In this document: positions 58,262-64,000 of the stretch, one piece after another
How positions within the stretch are numbered: the first letter of the stretch is position 1
How the letters are laid out: each line of letters starts with the position of its first letter
DNA from: Carya illinoinensis
Taxonomy: Eukaryota > Streptophyta > Magnoliopsida > Fagales > Juglandaceae
DNA: 64,000 nt
Direction of reading: 5' to 3'
Assembly: GCF_018687715.1 (NCBI RefSeq)
Contig: NC_056766.1
Location: 19,885,001-19,949,000 of the forward strand
The notes under the pieces: generated by a model
Told to the model about the DNA's origin: nothing
The model's input: the letters and a program-made list of their open reading frames with translations, nothing else
Database searches by the model: none
Position numbers and translations under genes: made by a program

Positions 58262-58557
58262 GAGAATAAGAATCCGAAAAGAGTAAAGCTTGGGGCCGAA
58301 TGGGTGTGAAAAACATTTTTCCACTGGCCAATGACAAATAGACGTGTAGGTGTGAAAAATATCACTGAAATGCACCCGCATGTAGATCCCCAGCCCTCTC
58401 TTGAGCTCATCTTCACTCTCCCTCTCCTGCCCTTTCTTTCCCTCCCATCTGCGACACTCCACGCCTACAGACCCATGCCAAAGCCCTCTCGAGCCCATTT
58501 GCATGCCTTCACACCGAAGCCCTCTCCTTTCTCACCCTCCTATCTGCACTCCTCCAC
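58262..58557 (+). repeat. Left long inverted repeat of the Pack-type element
   Basis: Pairs with 59325-59624. Pyrimidine-rich (CCCTCTC words). Confidence 0.8.
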
Positions 58558-58937
58558 AGCTGATGGAAGCTCGATGGAAATTCTTAAATTTGGTACGGAA
58601 TCAGTGATATAAGATACAAAGATAAAACTTAAATTTCTGATGATTATTTTTAGTTTTGGGAATTCTGTGTTAATGAAAATGTTAATTTCTACTCAATATT
58701 TACCTAAAATGAAGTTTCCACTTTGTCAGTGTGAGCTTTTATTGATTATCTTTTGGTGATTCTGAATTGGACTTAATTTTTCTTATTAGGGGTTATAGTT
58801 CCAATGATTAGGTTTCATGGGGTTTTGGAATATTATAGGAGTGACAATCAATGCTTCATCTAATGAAGGCATTGAACTGTACAGGGTGCGTGTTTATCGA
58901 GTTTTTGACTTCTGGAAGTTTAGATATTGATCCATAA

Positions 58938-59324
58938 ATGGGTAATCATGGCCAAAAGCATGCTAAAATGGTTGATGAATTGCCGACCGAAAAGTGGGCA
59001 TGCAGTTCGTTGGATTTTAGACCGAGTTCATCGATTCAGACCCATATAAACTCCCCCCCCCCCCCCCCCCCCCCCGAGAGAATGACATGGAAATTTCTTC
59101 ATCTGCATCAGCCTCAAGCCGATCGGAAGGAGAACCTGAAAGGGAATTAGTGTATGGTTCTTGTGATTCTAATGATGCGGATCAAAGACATAGCAATCTT
59201 CACCACTATTGTGATTATCAGAGACAGAGATCATCCACTGATCATGAAAAATTTAAGAGAATTTTCTCAAGTTTGAGTGAAGAAATTGGCCTTTCCGAAC
59301 AACTGGCTTCACTTACTAAGTTCT
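58938..59324 (+). pseudogene. Captured N-terminal fragment of a UPL4-like HECT E3 ubiquitin ligase
   Basis: From the ATG at 58938 the translation reads MGNHGQKHAKMVDELP, then KWACSSLDFRPSSS and SIQTHINS. After a C-run at 59052-59075, which shifts the frame, it continues MEISSSASASSRSEGEPERE, YGSCDSNDADQRHSNL, DYQRQRSSTDHEKFKRIFSSL and LASLTKFCE. I recognise this from memory as the N-terminus of plant UPL4 (TRIP12/KAKTUS-like ligases), just before the armadillo-type repeats. The similarity stops at the inner end of the inverted repeat (59325), where the codons run on into repeat sequence (GMQMGGREMRGL, stop 59366). 58600-58937 may be captured 5' untranslated or intron sequence. Full UPL4 has well over 1000 residues and a C-terminal HECT domain, both absent here. 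Not functional as a ligase. Confidence 0.7.
59052..59075. repeat. Poly-C tract of about 24 bases
   Basis: It interrupts the ligase fragment and changes its frame. Length is uncertain. Confidence 0.85.
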
Positions 59325-59624
59325 GTGAAGGAATGCAGATGGGAGGGAGAGAAATGAGAGGGCTTTAGCATAGAGGCGTGCAAATGGGCTCGAGAGGGCT
59401 TCGGTGTGGGTCTGTCGACGTGGAGCGTCGTATATGGGAGGGAGAAAAATGAGAGGGCTAAGCGGGAGAGGGAGAGTGAAGATGGGCTCGAGAGAGAGCT
59501 GAGCGTCTACCTGCGGGTGCATTTCATTGATATTTTTCATACCTACGTGTCTGTTTGTCATTGGCTGATGGGAAAATATTTTCCACGCCCATCTGGCCCC
59601 AAGCTTTATTCATTCGAAAATTAT
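59325..59624 (-). repeat. Right long inverted repeat of the Pack-type element
   Basis: Pairs with 58262-58557. Purine-rich (GGGAGAGAG words) on the plus strand. Confidence 0.8.
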
Positions 59625-59754
59625 GATTGCAAAAGGAAGAATATAAAAACAAATAAAATAAGAATATTTTAATTAAAATAATAAAAGTGAATAGTTAAAA
59701 TAGAGATAGAGATGTACACATGTTAAGTAAATAGAGGGCTAAAACAAGAAAAAG

Positions 59755-59950
59755 TGTGAATTTTAGTCAAAAGTTGAATTTTTTTTGTGTTTTTATGTGG
59801 AAGTGTTGAAAAGTTGTAATAATTAATAATGATTAAATGAAAAATTATGAGAGAGAAATCAAAAAAATTTTATATTTAAGTAATATTTAGATGATGAGAT
59901 CAGATGATATAGAATAAAATGAGACCAATTACATATCCATACGGAGCCTT
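59755..59950. repeat. MITE, fourth copy (left end missing)
   Basis: It contains AAAGTTGAATTTTTTTTGTG, GAAAAGTTGTAATAATTA and GATTAAATGAAAAATTATGAG, and ends GATGATGAGATCAGATG, then ATATCCATACGG, the right half of the family. Confidence 0.6.
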
Positions 59951-60329
59951 ACTGCATTTACCATTAGAAACATCAAGACTCAAAAGACAATGTGAAAAAT
60001 AATTTTCTTAAAATAGATATATTGATGATGAAGTAATTATTAATGGCTTCAAAATATGAAAACTCATAATGTGTACTTTTCCAAAAGGAGAGAAAAAAAT
60101 TACAAATTATAAACTTTTTGTTGTTTATTCTCTACCACTGTCACTGTATATCTCTTCCGGACATCATTGGGTTTGCGCAACATGCTATGGACTCAAAATT
60201 GTTTATATCAATTGCTAAATGTATAGAAAAGCAGCCCATTAATGGTTAGGGCCCTAATAATGCTACAGTTGGAAAGACAGCCCATTAATGAATGGGCAAT
60301 GGCGTGGTTACTTTGAATATTGTTCCTAA

Positions 60330-60482
60330 TAAAATATAAAAATAATTCAACTGTTTTAAATATTAAAATAAAAATTATATTTTAATAGTATTTTAATTTT
60401 ATAATAATTTTATTTAATTTTTTTTCTCATTTCTTAAAACTCTATAAAATATTATAATTTAAACTATTTCTCTACTATTATC
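60330..60482. repeat. Partial MITE copy, reversed
   Basis: Its reverse complement (AGAGAAATAGTTTAAATTATAA, ATTTTATAGAG, AAATGAGAAAAAAAATTAAA, then TTATAAAATTAAAATACTAT) follows the left half of the copy at 57805-58130. Confidence 0.55.
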
Positions 60483-63344
60483 AGATTTTAAAGCTCTGCA
60501 TATAGGTTAGATGTGTCACAACATGCATAATTGAATTCAATTGGACCTCTCTTTGTATCAAACATATCCTATTGTATTCCGTGATGTTTGGTTATGAAAT
60601 ATTTGGAGAAAGTTTAAGGACATTAAAATTTGTTTGAATTATATCAATAATTAATTTTAAATAAGTTGAAAGAGTTCAATTTAACTAAACAACCAAACAC
60701 AACCTTAATAATTAGACATTAAAAGAGTAAATAAATATAACAATTTGTGGAAGGGATACATAGGGACTCGTACGAATAAATACACGTATATATGGCCTAA
60801 GTCCGAGGATCTAGGGGCTAAACTATGATATCACATTCAGCTGATTATAAAGATGATAACTCCACTTTTTATAGAAAGCTTTTACGATAAATTTTAAAAA
60901 TCAATCGTATCATTATCATCACGTTAATATAAATAGTATATAAAGATAACATAGTTATTAGATTTATTCATATATTTATATTATATTTTTTAATTTAGAC
61001 ATCCAAATTTCACCTTTCGTGCCGTCCTATAATTCTATTCCAAGTCACCGGTAATGTAGATGGTGTGAAATACGTACTTAACCATTTGTGATACGGCCAA
61101 CGGCGCCGTCGCTGTTCAGCCGACAAAGACTCCCAAGAGAACAACTAATGGTAGCGTGCAACAGATTCTTTCCGCTGTCTTGTCGCAGTGCACTAAATAT
61201 AATAAAGGACCCTACGAATTGTGTGGAAACAGCTCCTCCATAATCGTTGGCCATTACGAAAGTCAACACTTCAAGCTTCAACTTGTTAATTCACTTTCTC
61301 ATTGAAGGGCACATGCGAAATAAATTACATAAAAAAAAAATAATCATTTATTTATTTTCTTATAAAATTTATAAATTAATATTATTTGACTTAATTATAC
61401 GTTATATTATAAAATTATTTTATATAAAATAAATTTAAAATATCATATCAAGTCATATGATCAATTTATGAATTTATATTTATAAAATTTGTTTGTAACT
61501 GTAGAAATTTAAGTTTGATTTAAATATAAGAAGTGTTTTATCTCATTTCATCTCATTATTATAATTTTTTTAAATTCTCATATAAAATATAATAAATAAT
61601 TTAACTTTTAAAACAATAATAATATTTAAAAAAATATTTTATTTAATTTTTAATTTTTATCTCAATTTATTATCTAAGCGACACCTTAATTTTATGCAAG
61701 AGAGTTTGGATGTTATCTTCACAAATTAAAGTCAAAGTTTCTCAACTTCAGCTTTTCATGAGAGAGTTCTTTATCATTATTCTTATTAACTAATAAATTA
61801 AAGATAAAATGTGTATTTTTTTATACCTATATCAATGCTATTGGAAAGAAGTCAACTAATTAATGCTAGCTAATTATGTTATTAATATAATATTAAATAG
61901 ATTCTTCATATAAATTTCATGTCTTTTTTTAAAAAAAAATAAAATAAAAAGACACAAAACATAATAGTGGTGTAGGAATAATTTCTATTAGATAATTATA
62001 GGGTGGGTTCAGAATCTTCGTGACGACCAAGAGCATGCCTGCCGCCTGGATGAGGAGAGTTGGTTGAACTTGAAAGATATAAATGTAGTATGTTTGCATA
62101 TAGGGAAAACCAAAGAAAATAACAAATTTATAATATTTTTATAGTTTTATTTTAAACGGATGATAATATTGATGTAGAATTGAAATTATTTTTAATAAAG
62201 TGAAACGATTATATTTATTTGTTATAAAATGAATTATAAATATAAGAGTATTGAATATATATATATATATTTATACAAGTAATATTAAAAACAATTATGA
62301 GTTGTGCAAGCGTTATGCACTCGTTTTAAAAAATATTAAAGTCTATAATTAAAAATTACTTTTTTATATGAGTCTTATATTTATTTTTTTAAAAAAAAAT
62401 AATTACAAATAATATATATATTTATATATGGAAAATGTTGCATCCATCAAGGATGCAGCATATATAGGAAAAGTTACCGATTGATTTTTTATTATATTGT
62501 TAAACTTTTTTAACTTAAATGTTAAAGAAATATTTTTAAATGAGTTTATGAGTTTTTTCTTCTTTTAAAACATCTTTAAAGAGATTTAAAATTTTTTTAA
62601 CAAAATTACAAAATTAAAAAAGTATAATTTGCATTTATGGGTAGGAATCATTGGAATTAGCAGCTAGTTTTTCGAAGGAGCATGCTACGGGCACCGTTGG
62701 GGACTTCCATTAGGCCAATTTTTTTTTTTTTGTTATTTTCACATCATTGTTTTAATATTTTTAAATATTTAAAAAATTATAAAAAAATTCACAATAATAT
62801 TAAATAATTTTTTCTTAATCACTAAGAAAAGAAAAAAGAAAAAAAATTGGGAGAGGTAGCTCCTAACGGGGGATATTTTCCTTTTTCGAAAAGCTTGATG
62901 GGAAGTGCTTTTTGTTAGGAGCTAAACCGACTCAAAACTTTGTTCTTGTTGGTGGCTTATGGGAGTTTATGATTTCCTAAGCTTTTTGTTGGATTTCATT
63001 AGAATTGTCATAGAAATCTTCAAAAACTAGACTAGATATTTTTTTTCTTTAGCTTCACATTCAAACTTTCACGGAAGAAAATTGACGAAAAACTGATTAG
63101 TAAATTGTCATATCTTCGATCAATGACACCAAATGAATGGATAGAGCGCTGCAAAAGTGAGATAGGAAGAGAGGACTTGAGGATACTCAGGCGGGAGAGA
63201 AGTGAGAGACGAATCGATTAGATCTGGAAGGAAAGTGAGATCAGACGAATTGGAGAAATGACTTGGAATACCCAAATAAGATATGGGAGGGAGAAATGGC
63301 TCAAGTATACACAAATGAGAGATGGGTGTAAAATCGTGATGTCG
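60483..63344. other. AT-rich intergenic region, no gene recognised
   Basis: It contains a further reversed MITE-like piece at about 61530-61690 (TTTTATCTCATTTCATCTCATTATTATAA). A short island with several CpG sites at 61080-61260 (GATACGGCCAACGGCGCCGTC) stands out against the background, but no domain was recognised. 62640-62900 has a CATGCTACGGGCACCG / AGCTCCTAACGGGGG pair of unclear nature. Otherwise nothing. Confidence 0.4.
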
Positions 63345-63676
63345 CGACACCGGATTCGCGACATCTTGTTGTTTTTCGAGACCCCGCTATAAGTTCTATT
63401 CATATATGTTCTGATCGCCAATTCATTCTAGATCTAGTTGCATTTTATTGAGATTGAGATTCAATATGATTCCACAAGATCTAGTTTCGTTCAAGTAACG
63501 GATTCTAGCTAATTGAAAGGATCTTCTGATCAATCCAGAGATCATTTTGATTCCATTAGTAATGAGGATTCGGAATATCACACATTGATCAATCAACGAG
63601 AGATTCAACAACTAAAAGAAAGATCGATTCTTTGGAATCCTTCCTTTCTTCAAACGGAACGAACAGAGATAGAATC
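63345..63676 (+). pseudogene. ycf2: Nuclear insertion of plastid DNA: ycf2 fragment
   Basis: 63513-63676 translates to [26 protein letters not shown], then [14 protein letters not shown] and [12 protein letters not shown], which is plastid Ycf2. Upstream, 63400-63512 (TTCTGATCGCCAATTCATTC, then GATTCCACAAGATCTAGTTT) also looks like the ycf2 coding sequence, with stops at TGA/TAA caused by single changes. The fragment ends at about 63676, where codons diverge. Plastid-encoded ycf2 is over 2000 codons; about 110 codons are present. It sits in a nuclear context and cannot be functional. The left boundary is approximate. Confidence 0.85.
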
Positions 63677-64000
63677 GGTCGTGTGTGACATTGGAGTAAT
63701 CGGTCTCGGAGTAGAATTTTCTATATACATAATATATATGGGGCCTGGCCGGTCAGACTTCGAAGAGACTTCAAACCAGAGTTTAGTCAAACAAGTAAAG
63801 CAATATTAATGTTCTAACGCGGAGGATGTTGACAGATTTAATTATTAACTAATCTCACGGCCGGCATGGCTGTACTCATCACCTGTTCATTTTTTTACAT
63901 AATCGGTGTGGATTATTCAAAAGCATTGAACAGAAACTAAGTTAATAAATGGAATGAAATGTCTATCCCTGACTTTGTTAAACGTTATAAATAGTAGTTT
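63677..64000. other. Terminal spacer, no gene recognised
   Basis: Contains GGGGCCTGGCCGGTCAGAC at 63741 and otherwise AT-rich sequence. No feature was identified. Confidence 0.35.

Larger units (their letters stand above)
58262..59624. mobile_element. Pack-type element: about 295-bp inverted repeats around a captured gene fragment
   Basis: 58262-58557 and 59325-59624 are inverted copies of each other with about 80% identity by eye. Examples: AAGCTTGGGGCC at 58287 against GGCCCCAAGCTT at 59595; ATTTCATTGATATTTTTCA-type wording at 58355-58375 and 59520-59540; TCTCGAGCCCATTTGCA at 58487 against TGCAAATGGGCTCGAGA at 59381. The centre holds a host-gene fragment (58600-59325). Long terminal inverted repeats with a host fragment inside are the hallmark of Pack-MULEs. 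No target duplication or transposase was found, so the superfamily is unproven. Confidence 0.75.

Noticed and set aside
63513..63809. Functional ycf2 gene
   Set aside because: Only a small fragment, upstream stops, no continuation; a nuclear plastid copy.
1..64000. tRNA, rRNA or microRNA genes
   Set aside because: I looked for tRNA-like A/B boxes and known microRNA motifs by eye and saw none I could support; a tRNA or miRNA scan would be decisive.

Overview
The window looks like nuclear DNA of a eudicot plant, probably a woody species. It is strongly AT-rich and packed with plant transposable elements. It carries one intact intronless cytokinin-biosynthesis gene (adenylate isopentenyltransferase) and a fragment of plastid DNA (ycf2). 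Several small repeats resemble ones I associate with Fagales trees, but that placement is only an impression. The only intact host gene I can support is the isopentenyltransferase at 22146-23198 (+); everything else recognisable is a mobile element or a relic.

Layout. 1-2827: a hAT element whose left end lies outside the window; its transposase is broken by four in-frame stops and no frameshift. 2885-7203: a 5'-truncated Ty1/copia element. 7249-13387: CACTA-like sequence with an antisense 'putative plant transposon protein' gene, invaded by a LINE (10429-12443, 18-bp target duplication). 13961-18606: a second copia element (LTR, primer site, gag, protease, integrase) whose integrase is split by a 2.3-kb solo LTR with a perfect 5-bp duplication. 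18607-18890: a short 42-bp repeat array. 19850-20620: an LTR relic. 21.7-23.4 kb: the isopentenyltransferase gene with its promoter-like region, an overlapping upstream ORF and a long CT microsatellite. 25500-30400: a second CACTA element with the same antisense gene plus a transposase relic. 32.5-33.1 kb: a pair of MITEs. 35.4-37.0 kb: CACTA/LTR debris holding a Tourist-type MITE. 37.6-41.5 kb: a long antisense LTR. 42386-57801: a minus-strand Ty3/gypsy chromovirus with long LTRs, into which a hAT, a LINE, a 2-kb non-autonomous element and a hAT MITE have inserted. 58262-59624: a long-terminal-inverted-repeat element carrying an N-terminal fragment of a HECT E3 ligase gene (UPL4-like), apparently a gene-capturing (Pack-type) transposon. 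60-63.3 kb: AT-rich spacer with MITE copies. About 63345-63676: a nuclear plastid insertion from ycf2.

The genes do not form a pathway. The isopentenyltransferase sits as an island in transposon-derived spacer. The main interest is the nested-insertion record (target duplications give a relative order), the captured ligase fragment, the antisense gene shared by two CACTA elements, and the upstream ORF overlapping the start codon of the cytokinin gene. Protein-family assignments come from reading motifs; no database search was possible.
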